From NCBI GenBank assembly GCA_004102645.1, contig CP034928.1, forward strand, positions 496,001 through 560,000: a stretch of 64,000 nt of DNA, in the 5' to 3' direction. Each line of letters begins with the position of its first letter. Position 1 is the first letter of the stretch. The notes below the pieces were generated by a model. That model was not told where the DNA came from and did not search any database. It saw only the letters and a program-made list of their open reading frames with translations. Positions 7,576-15,270 of this stretch are shown here, piece by piece. Source of the DNA: Candidatus Bipolaricaulis sibiricus. GTDB taxonomy: Bacteria; Bipolaricaulota; Bipolaricaulia; Bipolaricaulales; Bipolaricaulaceae. The translations under genes were made by a program, and so were the position numbers.

Positions 7576-8159
7576 TGCTCCTCCTGCAGATCGAGCTCGT
7601 TGTGGACGAGGGTGATGCACTGGTGCCCCTGGAGGACCACGGGCCCCACTGAGACGCGGGGAATCCCGTCGAGGATGCTCTCTTCGGCCGGAGAGAAGTC
7701 CTGGTGGTCGGACAGGATGAACGCCACCTCGTTCGGGAACGCCCTGCCGCGAAGTGGCTCGCCGCCCTCGTCGAGGAGCACCGGTTCGATTCCCCCCGAA
7801 CGGAGGTCGCTCAGGAGCCCGGCCAGCCCGAGCCGGCGGACTGTGATCCCGGGGGTTGAAGGACGCTCTTTGCCAGGGGGAAGGTCCCGGGCGCTGCGCA
7901 ACGCCTCGCGGAGCAGGGACGCGGTGGATCGCTCGTCTGGGTTGAGGTGTCGGAGACGGGGTCCCCACAGGCTGATCGTGACCTGGTCCTGGATCACGTA
8001 GTGGAGGGCCACCTCCTTGCGGATCCCGTGGGAGATCAAAAACGCGTCGTTCGCCGCACGGCACAGGACATCGAGTCGCCCTGCCCCGCCGGGCAGGTCG
8101 GTCAGGGAGAACTCCCCACCGAGGGGGACGGTGTGGCTGACCATCACAAACGTTCGCAC
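7572..8159 (-). CDS. trmY: TrmY-like tRNA pseudouridine-54 N1-methyltransferase (archaeal type)
   Basis: A 195-residue SPOUT-class methyltransferase. In archaea TrmY (COG1901/DUF358) makes N1-methylpseudouridine at tRNA position 54. Landmarks in order: a MVSHT start region, FSLTDLPGGAGRLDVLCRAA, ANDAFLISHGIR, LNPDERSTASLL, TPGITVRRLG, FILSDHQDFS and finally GHQCITLVHNELD. The last two regions form the SAM-binding knot. The family is predominantly archaeal, so its presence in a bacterial genome is notable. GTG 8159 is chosen because a -10 box (TACGAT) ends 7 nt upstream and the conserved text begins immediately after. It leads the operon trmY-DUF2007-pcm-ltaE and diverges from trkA. Confidence 0.9.
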   Translation of the reverse strand: MRTFVMVSHTVPLGGEFSLTDLPGGAGRLDVLCRAANDAFLISHGIRKEVALHYVIQDQVTISLWGPRLRHLNPDERSTASLLREALRSARDLPPGKERPSTPGITVRRLGLAGLLSDLRSGGIEPVLLDEGGEPLRGRAFPNEVAFILSDHQDFSPAEESILDGIPRVSVGPVVLQGHQCITLVHNELDLQEEQ

Positions 8160-8166
8160 ACCACCG

Positions 8167-8172
8167 ATCGTA
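8167..8172 (-). promoter_or_regulatory. -10 box (TACGAT) for trmY; leaderless
   Basis: TACGAT on the minus strand is separated from the trmY GTG (8159) by 7 nt, with no Shine-Dalgarno sequence. The divergent trkA promoter lies about 55 nt away. Confidence 0.5.
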
Positions 8173-8224
8173 ACGGACCGACTCTGAACAACAAGGGACT
8201 GTGGACCCCCGCCGGGGCCGGATG

Positions 8225-8230
8225 TACCAT
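8225..8230 (+). promoter_or_regulatory. -10 box (TACCAT) for trkA; leaderless
   Basis: TACCAT ends 8 nt before the trkA ATG at 8239. There is no ribosome binding site in the gap. Confidence 0.45.
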
Positions 8231-8238
8231 ACAGTCTT

Positions 8239-8901
8239 ATGTATCTGATCGTGGTGGGCGCGGGTGGCATTGGGTCTGCCATCATCGACCTCGCGGTCCG
8301 TGATCGGCACAACGTGGCCGTGATCGAGCGCGACCCCAAGAAGGCCGAGGCGATCATCCGCCGTTACGATGTTCTGGTGTTCAATGCGGATGCGGCGTCC
8401 GCGGACATCCTCCGCGAGGCGGGGGCGGAGCGCGCTGACGCCCTCATTGCCACGACCCACGACGACGCGACGAATCTCATGGTCATCGCCGCTGCGGGAG
8501 ACTTGGGGGTCCCGACGATCGTGTCGGTGGTCAACAACCCCGAGCACGCGGACCTGTTTCGCCGGCTGGGGGCTCATGTCATGGAGAACCCCGACATCAT
8601 CGTCGCCGGGTACCTCTACCACTCGGCCTGGCACCCCCACGTCCGGGACCTGGTCTCCCTTCCCGGCGGGGCGCAGGTGTTCCGGATCACCATCACCGAG
8701 CAGTCTCCTCTGGTGGGCCTCACTCTGCGCGAGGCGGGGAAGCAGAACTTGATACCGGACGGCCTCCTCATCGCCGCGGTGGAGCGGGAAGGGGACCTTG
8801 TCATCCCTTCCGGCAGCACGGTGATCCGGGCGGGGGATAACGTGACCGTGTTCACGAAGGGTCACATCTCCCAGTCCACGATCGCACAGCTCACTGGCTA
8901 G
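8239..8901 (+). CDS. trkA: Trk/Ktr-type potassium uptake regulatory subunit (RCK domains)
   Basis: A 220-residue cytosolic gating subunit of a K+ uptake system. The N-terminal Rossmann RCK_N domain starts MYLIVVGAGGIGSAIIDLA (GxGxxG nucleotide site), followed by VIERDPKKAE and FNADAASADILREAG. The C-terminal RCK_C domain (about 140-218) contains SPLVGLTLREAG and AGDNVTVFTK. One RCK_N/RCK_C pair at this length is the KtrA/half-size TrkA form, as opposed to the double-length E. coli TrkA. The membrane subunit TrkH follows 4 nt after the stop, so the two should be co-translated and assemble together. Confidence 0.93.
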   Translation: MYLIVVGAGGIGSAIIDLAVRDRHNVAVIERDPKKAEAIIRRYDVLVFNADAASADILREAGAERADALIATTHDDATNLMVIAAAGDLGVPTIVSVVNNPEHADLFRRLGAHVMENPDIIVAGYLYHSAWHPHVRDLVSLPGGAQVFRITITEQSPLVGLTLREAGKQNLIPDGLLIAAVEREGDLVIPSGSTVIRAGDNVTVFTKGHISQSTIAQLTG

Positions 8902-8905
8902 TCCC

Positions 8906-10381
8906 ATGGGGACGAAGGATCTGCGGATCGTCCTGCGCGACGTAGGGCTCCTCGCCCCGGTGGTCGGGGTGATGGCCGTCTGCTCCGTTCCGGTGGCCGT
9001 GCTGTTCGACGAATGGCACGCACTGGGGGCATTGGGGTGGACGGTGGTTGCCTCGCTCGGAGTGTGGGCGTTTCTCTACCTCCCGTTTCGCCGAGCCGGC
9101 GAGGCCCGACTCAAGCATGGCCTCATCGTCGCCGCAGTAGGCTGGCTGGTTGTCGCCGCGCTGGGAGCGCTTCCGCTGTCACTGGTGTCGACCGGAGCCA
9201 GGGAAGCGGGCCTTCCCTATGCTGACCCGACCAGCGCGTTCTTCGAGAGCATCTCGGGGTTCACTGGGACCGGGCTCACCATGGCCCTGCGCCCGGATCT
9301 CCTGCCGCGCACCCTCCAGTGGTGGCGATCGTTCATGGAGTGGGTGGGAGGCATGGGCGTGATCGTCCTGATGATCACCCTCATCGTCGGACCAGGAATG
9401 ACGGCGGCGAACCTGTACTTCGCCGAAGCCCGGGGGGAGAAGATCCATCCCTCGGTGCTGTCCACGGTGCGCACGATGTGGTGGATCTATCTTCTGTACA
9501 CGTTCCTCGCCGTGGCAGCCCTGTGGGGCGCAGGAATGCCGCTGTGGGACGCGGTGAACCACGGCATGACCGGCGTGGCGACGGGGGGGTTCTCGATTTG
9601 GCCGGAGTCGTTGGGTCACTACCGCTCTCTGGGCATCGAGATCGTAACCCTGTTTGTCATGATCGCGGGCGCGATCAGCTTTGTCGTCCATTACCACACC
9701 CTGCAGCGAGGTCCACGAACGCTGGTTGCCGACGTCCAGACCCGGGCCCTGTTGATCCTCGTGGTGGTCGGGGGCGCGCTCCTGTCGGCCCTCCGGCTGG
9801 GCGTCGTCTCGGCCGACGCGGCGTTCCGTGGGGGCGCGTTTCAGTTTGCCTCTGCCTTGACGTGTACGGGGTTCCAGACCGTGCCCCTCGATGGTTGGTC
9901 CGACGTCGCGAAGCTCATGTTGATCGTGGGCATGGTGATCGGAGGGGCAGCGGGATCTACCGCTGGCGGGATCAAGGTGATGCGGTTCATGTTGCTCGTC
10001 CGTGGGGCGAGCTGGCAGCTCAAGCGCCTCGCCCGCTCGCCAGATGCAGTGATCCCGCTCCGCTGGGGGCGTCAGCCCCTCCCGGAGGTCGTGGCGTTCC
10101 GCCGCATGGGAGAGGCGGCGGTTCTGGCCATGCTGTGGCTGTTCTTCCTGCTCGCGGGGGCCCTCCTCCTGTCGCGGTTCGTCTCCCCGGATGTCCGGCT
10201 GGCGGATCTCCTGTTCGAGGTGGCCTCGGCGCAGGGCAACGTGGGTCTGTCAGTGGGGATCACCGCCCCCGGGATGTCTGGCGCTGCGAAGCTCGTTCTG
10301 TGCTTCAACATGTGGGTCGGGCGGCTCGAGATCATCCCCGTTCTGATGCTCATCCGCGGCCTGACGTTCCAACGGGACTAG
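8906..10381 (+). CDS. trkH: Trk/Ktr-type potassium uptake membrane subunit
   Basis: A 491-residue integral membrane protein forming the K+ translocation pathway. It shows the four pore-loop repeats of the TrkH/KtrB family: SGFTGTGLTM, GVATGGFS, CTGFQTVPL and AQGNVGLSVG. Each retains the Gly that lines the selectivity filter. Many hydrophobic helices surround them, and GGAAGSTAGGIKVMR is the typical TrkH linker. It lies directly downstream of trkA, its RCK partner. No good Shine-Dalgarno sequence is visible, so translation likely depends on coupling to trkA. glmM begins 5 nt after its stop. Confidence 0.95.
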   Translation: MGTKDLRIVLRDVGLLAPVVGVMAVCSVPVAVLFDEWHALGALGWTVVASLGVWAFLYLPFRRAGEARLKHGLIVAAVGWLVVAALGALPLSLVSTGAREAGLPYADPTSAFFESISGFTGTGLTMALRPDLLPRTLQWWRSFMEWVGGMGVIVLMITLIVGPGMTAANLYFAEARGEKIHPSVLSTVRTMWWIYLLYTFLAVAALWGAGMPLWDAVNHGMTGVATGGFSIWPESLGHYRSLGIEIVTLFVMIAGAISFVVHYHTLQRGPRTLVADVQTRALLILVVVGGALLSALRLGVVSADAAFRGGAFQFASALTCTGFQTVPLDGWSDVAKLMLIVGMVIGGAAGSTAGGIKVMRFMLLVRGASWQLKRLARSPDAVIPLRWGRQPLPEVVAFRRMGEAAVLAMLWLFFLLAGALLLSRFVSPDVRLADLLFEVASAQGNVGLSVGITAPGMSGAAKLVLCFNMWVGRLEIIPVLMLIRGLTFQRD

Positions 10382-10386
10382 AGGAC

Positions 10387-11820
10387 GTGCCCAAGTACTT
10401 CGGGACGGACGGGATCCGGGGCGTGGCTGGGGTCGATCTGACCACCGACCTGGCGCATCGCGTGGGATTGGCCGCCGGTCGGGTGTTCGCAGCGCGCATG
10501 GTTCTCCTTGCCCGCGACACGAGGCCTTCTGGCCCCGCGCTGGAGGCAGCGTGTGCGGATGGGCTCGCCGCAGCGGGTGCGGAGGTCCATCTCGCGGGCA
10601 TCCTCCCATCGCCCGCGGTATCTCACCTTGTCCGACGGGAACGTTACGACCTGGGAGTCGTGATCTCCGCTTCCCACAACCCTCCTCAGGACAACGGGAT
10701 CAAGCTGTACGACGGCCAGGGTCTCAAGCTATCTCCTGAGGAAGAGGACCGCGTGGAGGCGCTGTTCGATGCCCGGATGGAGCCCGGTCGACGGGGGGCG
10801 ACGGTGGTGCGGGCGGATGCCGCCGCGGTCTACCGCTCCCTGCTGCGATCTGCTGTTCCCCGCCTCTCTTTGGCCGGCCTGCGGGTTGCCGTCGACTGTG
10901 CCCACGGGGCGACGTGTGGGCTCGCGCCCGGGCTCTTCGCCGAGCTGGGGGCGGATGTCGTGCCTCTTGGCGGCGAGCCGGACGGCACACGGATCAACGC
11001 CACCGGTGCCGCTGCCCTCGGACCCCTCCAGGAGGCCGTACGCCAGTCGGGGGTAGATCTAGGCATCGCGTTCGACGGGGATGGCGATCGAGTCATGTTT
11101 GTGGATGCCCAGGGCCAGCCGGTGGAGGGGGATCGTCTCCTCGCTGCGCTGGCCCCCCTCCTCTGGCGGTGGAAGGAGATCTCTTCGCCGGCGGTCGTGG
11201 TCACCGTCCTGGCGAACATGGGGACGGAGGAGTACCTCCGGGATCACGGGATCCGCGTGATGCGGGTCCCGGTGGGTGACCGTAACGTGGCCTGGGCGAT
11301 GAGAAGGGAAGGGATCGAGCTGGGAGGCGAACCCTCCGGCCACATCGTGTTCGGGCGCCATGCGCCGACGGGAGACGGGATTCTTACAGCTCTCCTTGCA
11401 TTGCAGGTCCTGCGCCGGGCGGAGATGTCACTGGGAGATCTTGTCACTCCGGTCCCGACCTACCCCCAGGTGAGGGAGGACGTACCGGTGGCGAATCGCG
11501 AGGTGGCGTTGGCTGCCCCGAGCGTGCAACGGGCGATCGGGGACGCAGAGCGGCTGCTCGATGGCCGGGGACGGCTCATCGTGCGCCGGTCGGGGACGCA
11601 ATCACTGGTGCGCGTGGTGGCCGAGGGGCCGGACGAAGCCTCGCTGCGCCTTGCTGTGGCCAAGGTGACTGGGGCGCTGGACCCGTTCCGGGACGAACAG
11701 CTTGTGGGAGAGCATGCTGCGGGGTCTGGGCCTGCCCGGAGGACACCGGATCCCCCCGATCCGGCTTCGGTCTCTGAACACGATCTGGGCAGCGAGAGTC
11801 GGCACGGAGCAGTCTTCTGA
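10387..11820 (+). CDS. glmM: Phosphoglucosamine mutase (GlmM-like)
   Basis: A 477-residue alpha-phosphohexomutase predicted to interconvert glucosamine-6-P and glucosamine-1-P for UDP-GlcNAc synthesis. The first codons after GTG 10387 read PKYFGTDGIRGVAG, as in GlmM. The phosphoserine loop ISASHNPPQDNG puts the catalytic Ser at about 96. The Mg loop DGDGDRV is at 230-236 and the sugar-specificity loop GEPSGH at 314-319. The C-terminal phosphate-binding loop reads RRSGTQ (400-405), where the family norm is RPSGTE. After about residue 435 a Pro/Ser-rich tail of some 40 residues replaces the normal end, perhaps read-through after loss of the ancestral stop. It follows trkH closely. Confidence 0.88.
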   Translation: MPKYFGTDGIRGVAGVDLTTDLAHRVGLAAGRVFAARMVLLARDTRPSGPALEAACADGLAAAGAEVHLAGILPSPAVSHLVRRERYDLGVVISASHNPPQDNGIKLYDGQGLKLSPEEEDRVEALFDARMEPGRRGATVVRADAAAVYRSLLRSAVPRLSLAGLRVAVDCAHGATCGLAPGLFAELGADVVPLGGEPDGTRINATGAAALGPLQEAVRQSGVDLGIAFDGDGDRVMFVDAQGQPVEGDRLLAALAPLLWRWKEISSPAVVVTVLANMGTEEYLRDHGIRVMRVPVGDRNVAWAMRREGIELGGEPSGHIVFGRHAPTGDGILTALLALQVLRRAEMSLGDLVTPVPTYPQVREDVPVANREVALAAPSVQRAIGDAERLLDGRGRLIVRRSGTQSLVRVVAEGPDEASLRLAVAKVTGALDPFRDEQLVGEHAAGSGPARRTPDPPDPASVSEHDLGSESRHGAVF

Positions 11821-12107
11821 ACGCCCACTTGCGCTGACCCACCGCCTTGCGCGCTCGACCACGGGGACCTGCGCACCCCCAGCCCGCGTGCCGGAGGTCC
11901 GCGGGCCTCAGGATTCTCACGCAGGCTACTCCGAACCGCTCGTTCCCTGGTCCCCCGCGACCCCTCCCCGGTGGCTGGCGCCGATCGGACCCGCCGACCA
12001 GCGAGAGGCGCGAGTGGGCGCTCGCTGCCTCCCGCGCCCCGGCGCACCCAAGCGAGTCGGCCGCACCCTGCGTGAGAGGCGGTGCGGCGATTCGGGGGGC
12101 TCGGTCG
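11821..12107. other. Convergent intergenic region with a stem-loop, no gene recognised
   Basis: This 287-nt stretch separates glmM (+) from gcvPB (-). GCCGCACC (12060-12067) pairs perfectly with GGTGCGGC (12081-12088) around a 13-nt loop; no T-run follows. I looked on both strands for RNase P RNA, SRP RNA, tmRNA and protein remnants and recognised none. Confidence 0.5.
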
Positions 12108-13550
12108 CTAGAACTGCAGCCTCAGCCGAGGCTCCCGCACCGCGCGCGCTTCGTCCAATCGGCGCACGGGGGTCCGATGGGGCGCCTCGTGGAGGAGCTC
12201 CGGATGGTCGCGAGCCTCGGTCGCAATCGCAAGCATCGCTGCGACAAACGCGTCCAGGACTTCCTTGGGTTCCGTTTCGGTGGGCTCGATCATCAACGCC
12301 TCTTTGACGATGAGCGGGAAGTAGATCGTTGGGGGATGGAAGCCGTAGTCCATCAGCCTCTTGGCGACGTCAAGCGTTCGCACTCCCTGGCCCAACCCTT
12401 CGCTTGATAGGACAAACTCGTGTTTTGCGAGCTGATCGTAGGGAAGCTTGTACGCGTCCTTCAGTCTTGCCTTGAGGTAGTTTGCAGCGAGTACGGCCCC
12501 CCCTGACACCTCACGCATCCCGGCGTCGCCGAGGGAGAGGATGTAGGCGAGTGCCTTCACGATGACAAGGACGTTTCCGAAGTACGGATGGACGCGGCCA
12601 ATCGACCTTGGACGATCCCAGGCGAGGTCGTAGACGTCCCCCTGGCGCACGATCTCGGGAACGGGGAGGAAGGGGACCAACACCTCCGACACCGTGACCG
12701 GGCCGGCGCCGGGCCCTCCCCCGCCATGAGGGGTGGAGAACGTCTTGTGGAGGTTGATGTGGAAGATGTCGGCTCCCATGTCCCCCGGGCGGGCGCGGCC
12801 GAGGTAGGCGTTGAGGTTCGCCCCATCGAAGTAGCAGAGGCCTCCCGCGTTGTGGACACGGTCTGTGATCGCCAGGATGTCCTCTTCGAAGATCCCCAGC
12901 GTGTTGGGGACGGTGAGCATGATTCCGGCCACATCGGGCCCGAGGGCTGCATCCAACGCATCGAGGTCCACCATCCCGCGGCGATCGGACGGAATGGAGA
13001 CGACCGAGAACCCGACCATCGCTGCCGAGGCGGGGTTCGTCCCGTGGGCGGAGTCCGGGAGAAGAATCTTCGTTCGTGAGCGGTGCTCCCCACGATCCTC
13101 CAGCCACTTCTTCATCAGGAGCATTCCGGTTAGCTCACCGTGTGCGCCGGCTGCCGGCTGGAGTGTGATCCCCGGCATTCCAGTGACTCCCTTGAGGTGT
13201 TCTCCGATCTCCCAGAGAAGGGCCAACGCCCCCTGGCAGTCCTCAGTTGGCAACAGGGGGTGCAGGCCTGCGAATCCTGGATGCCGTGCCAGGTCTTCGT
13301 GGAGCCGCGGGTTGTGCTTCATCGTACACGACCCCAGCGGGTAGAACCCGGTGTCCACGCCGTAGTTGAGTCGAGACAGCGCCGTGTAGTGACGAACGAG
13401 CTCGGGCTGCGATACCTCGGGCAGGTGAAGGGCGCTGCGGCGTCGCAGTCGTGCGGGAATCTTCTCTAGAACACGCTCCTCGCCTTGTTCCAGCGGCGGC
13501 AGGGCCACCGCCCGGCGGCCCGGGGCACCGTGGTCATAGATCGTGCTCAT
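12108..13550 (-). CDS. gcvPB: Glycine dehydrogenase (decarboxylating), subunit 2
   Basis: A 480-residue beta half of the split P-protein, which decarboxylates glycine and passes aminomethyl to lipoyl-GcvH. LNYGVDTGFYPLGSCTMKHN (61-80) is a hallmark. SAHGTNPASAAMVGF and the FDGANLNA aspartate lie in the PLP pocket. The PLP-lysine is in HINLHKTFSTPHGGGGPG (Lys269), and the glycine-rich loop follows. Its ATG overlaps the gcvPA stop by 4 nt. It is last in the run dnaB-gcvH-gcvPA-gcvPB. No gcvT (aminomethyltransferase) or lpd gene is in the window. Confidence 0.96.
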   Translation of the reverse strand: MSTIYDHGAPGRRAVALPPLEQGEERVLEKIPARLRRRSALHLPEVSQPELVRHYTALSRLNYGVDTGFYPLGSCTMKHNPRLHEDLARHPGFAGLHPLLPTEDCQGALALLWEIGEHLKGVTGMPGITLQPAAGAHGELTGMLLMKKWLEDRGEHRSRTKILLPDSAHGTNPASAAMVGFSVVSIPSDRRGMVDLDALDAALGPDVAGIMLTVPNTLGIFEEDILAITDRVHNAGGLCYFDGANLNAYLGRARPGDMGADIFHINLHKTFSTPHGGGGPGAGPVTVSEVLVPFLPVPEIVRQGDVYDLAWDRPRSIGRVHPYFGNVLVIVKALAYILSLGDAGMREVSGGAVLAANYLKARLKDAYKLPYDQLAKHEFVLSSEGLGQGVRTLDVAKRLMDYGFHPPTIYFPLIVKEALMIEPTETEPKEVLDAFVAAMLAIATEARDHPELLHEAPHRTPVRRLDEARAVREPRLRLQF

Positions 13551-14866
13551 GCTTCCTCCAATGCGGCGACGAAGCGATCGAGGTCATCCAGGGTGCGTTT
13601 CTCCGTTACGGCAACGCTGAATCCATCATGGATTCCCAGGGGATGAAGGTGGCTTGGGGGCAGCACGCCTATGCCTGCTTGACGTAGCCGGGTCACGGCA
13701 CGTTGGGGGTCGGCGCACCGCACCACGAACTCGTGGAAGAACGGCCCCCCAAACGCCAGGCTGTACCCGGGCAGCGCAGCGATCCGGTCGGCGAGAGTGT
13801 GAGCTCGCTCGAGGGACAGCAGCGCAACTCGCCTCAGCCCGCCCGGTCCGAGAGCGGCGAGGTACACTGTGGCGGCGAGGGCGCAGAGCGCCGAATTGGT
13901 ACAGATGTTCGACGTCGCGCCTTCCCGACGGATATGCTGCTCGCGGGTCTGGAATGTCATCACGTACCCGGTGTTGCCGTCCGCATCCTGGGTCTGCCCC
14001 GACACGCGTCCTGGCATCCGCCGCAGATGACCCATCCGCGTGGCGAAGAAACCGAGGAGAGGACCACCGAATGCCAGCGGGTTTCCGAGCGACTGTCCTT
14101 CACCGACCACCACATCTGCTCCGCAAGCCCCAGGAGGCTCGATCACGGCCAGCGGAATCGGGAGGGTGCACGCGATGAGGAACGCCGCCCCGAGCCGCTC
14201 CTTGAGCCCCTTCATCTCCTCCAGAACGCCCAGCGCGTTTGGCTGCTGTACGACGAGGGCACAGGTATCGGCGGGGATCTCCCCGAGGGCGAGTTGTCCG
14301 TTGGCATCGTAGGGCACTTCGCGCACGATGAGGCCGGCCCCCCACGCGTAGGTGGCGACGACCTCGCGGAACCTTGGGTGGAGCGAACGGGGGAGGAGGA
14401 CGGTTTTCCCTCGTGTGGTGCGGTGGGCCATGAGTACGGCCTCGGCGAGCGCGGTGGCCCCGTCGTACATCGAGGCGTTGGCCACCTCCATTCCCGTCAG
14501 CTCGCAGATCATCGTCTGGTACTCGAACATCCAGGTGAGGGTTCCCTGGGAGATCTCGGCCTGGTATGGGGTGTAGGCGGTGAAGAACTCGGAGCGAGAC
14601 AGGATGTGACCGACCACAGGGGGGATGAAGTGGTCGTACAGCCCCGCTCCCAGAAAGGGGACCAGTTGTTGGCCGGTCGAACGTTCGGCGAGAGAGGTCA
14701 CGTGGCGGTGCACAGCGAGGTCATCGTGGGCGCGAAGGCCGAGGGGCTTGTATCGGGCACGCACCGCGGAGGGGATGTCTGAGAACAACCCCTCGACCTC
14801 GGGAGTCCCTATCGTCTCCAACATCGCCCGGACGTCGTCCGGGGTGTGGGGGATGTAGGCGCTCAT
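13547..14866 (-). CDS. gcvPA: Glycine dehydrogenase (decarboxylating), subunit 1
   Basis: A 439-residue alpha half of the two-subunit P-protein. The start MSAYIPHTPDDVRAMLETIG, then FLGAGLYDHFIPPVV, FFTAYTPYQAEISQGTLTWM and YDGATALAEA are the expected family landmarks, as is the GEGQSLGNPLAFGGP loop. ATG 14866 overlaps the gcvH stop (ATGA), and its own stop overlaps the gcvPB start. The stoichiometric 1:1 heterodimer therefore appears to be produced by coupled translation. Confidence 0.96.
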   Translation of the reverse strand: MSAYIPHTPDDVRAMLETIGTPEVEGLFSDIPSAVRARYKPLGLRAHDDLAVHRHVTSLAERSTGQQLVPFLGAGLYDHFIPPVVGHILSRSEFFTAYTPYQAEISQGTLTWMFEYQTMICELTGMEVANASMYDGATALAEAVLMAHRTTRGKTVLLPRSLHPRFREVVATYAWGAGLIVREVPYDANGQLALGEIPADTCALVVQQPNALGVLEEMKGLKERLGAAFLIACTLPIPLAVIEPPGACGADVVVGEGQSLGNPLAFGGPLLGFFATRMGHLRRMPGRVSGQTQDADGNTGYVMTFQTREQHIRREGATSNICTNSALCALAATVYLAALGPGGLRRVALLSLERAHTLADRIAALPGYSLAFGGPFFHEFVVRCADPQRAVTRLRQAGIGVLPPSHLHPLGIHDGFSVAVTEKRTLDDLDRFVAALEEA

Positions 14867-15246
14867 CCGCCGCTCGCCACGAGTGCCTCGTACGCCTTGG
14901 CGTCGAGGAGTGCACTCAGTTCGCTGGGAGTGCTGATCCGCAACGTGAACAGCCACCCCTGCCCCTGGGGGTCCTTGTTCACAAGATCAGGGGATGCAGA
15001 GAGGGCCTGATTCACCTCGAGCACCACTCCGCTCAGCGGGGCTCCCACCTCTCCCACCGCCTTCACCGACTCCACCGAGGCTACGGTCTCCCCCAGGCGC
15101 ACGACCTTACCCACCGGGGGGAGTTCGACGAATACGATGTCTCCGAGCTGCTTCTGGGCGTGATCGGTGATCCCCACCCAGGCCTTGTCCCCTTCCAGGC
15201 GGACCCACTCATGATCCTTCGTGTATCTGAACTCGGTTGCGGTCAC
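14863..15246 (-). CDS. gcvH: Glycine cleavage system H protein
   Basis: A 127-residue lipoyl carrier that shuttles the aminomethyl group between P, T and L proteins. The lipoylation motif VESVKAVGEVGAPLSG places the lipoyl-Lys at 62. YTKDHEWVRLEGDKAWVGIT and a C-terminal KDPQGQGWLF are typical. GTG start preceded by AAGGAGGAA. Only 24 nt separate it from the dnaB stop upstream on the same strand, too little for a glycine riboswitch, so expression probably comes from the dnaB promoter. Confidence 0.96.
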   Translation of the reverse strand: MTATEFRYTKDHEWVRLEGDKAWVGITDHAQKQLGDIVFVELPPVGKVVRLGETVASVESVKAVGEVGAPLSGVVLEVNQALSASPDLVNKDPQGQGWLFTLRISTPSELSALLDAKAYEALVASGG

Positions 15247-15270
15247 ATGTTCCTCCTTGTTCGGTTTGGC

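Noticed and set aside
9319-10386. Long plus-strand open frame running antisense-free across trkH into glmM
   Set aside because: It is a G+C-driven alternate frame over trkH, rich in Arg, Gly and Pro; only its part from 10387 (glmM) has conserved motifs.
11821-12107. RNase P RNA or tmRNA in the gap after glmM
   Set aside because: Neither the GAGGAAAGTCC core of RNase P RNA nor the tRNA-like ends of tmRNA were found on either strand.
15247-15270. Glycine riboswitch in front of gcvH
   Set aside because: Only 24 nt separate gcvH from dnaB, too short for the aptamer.
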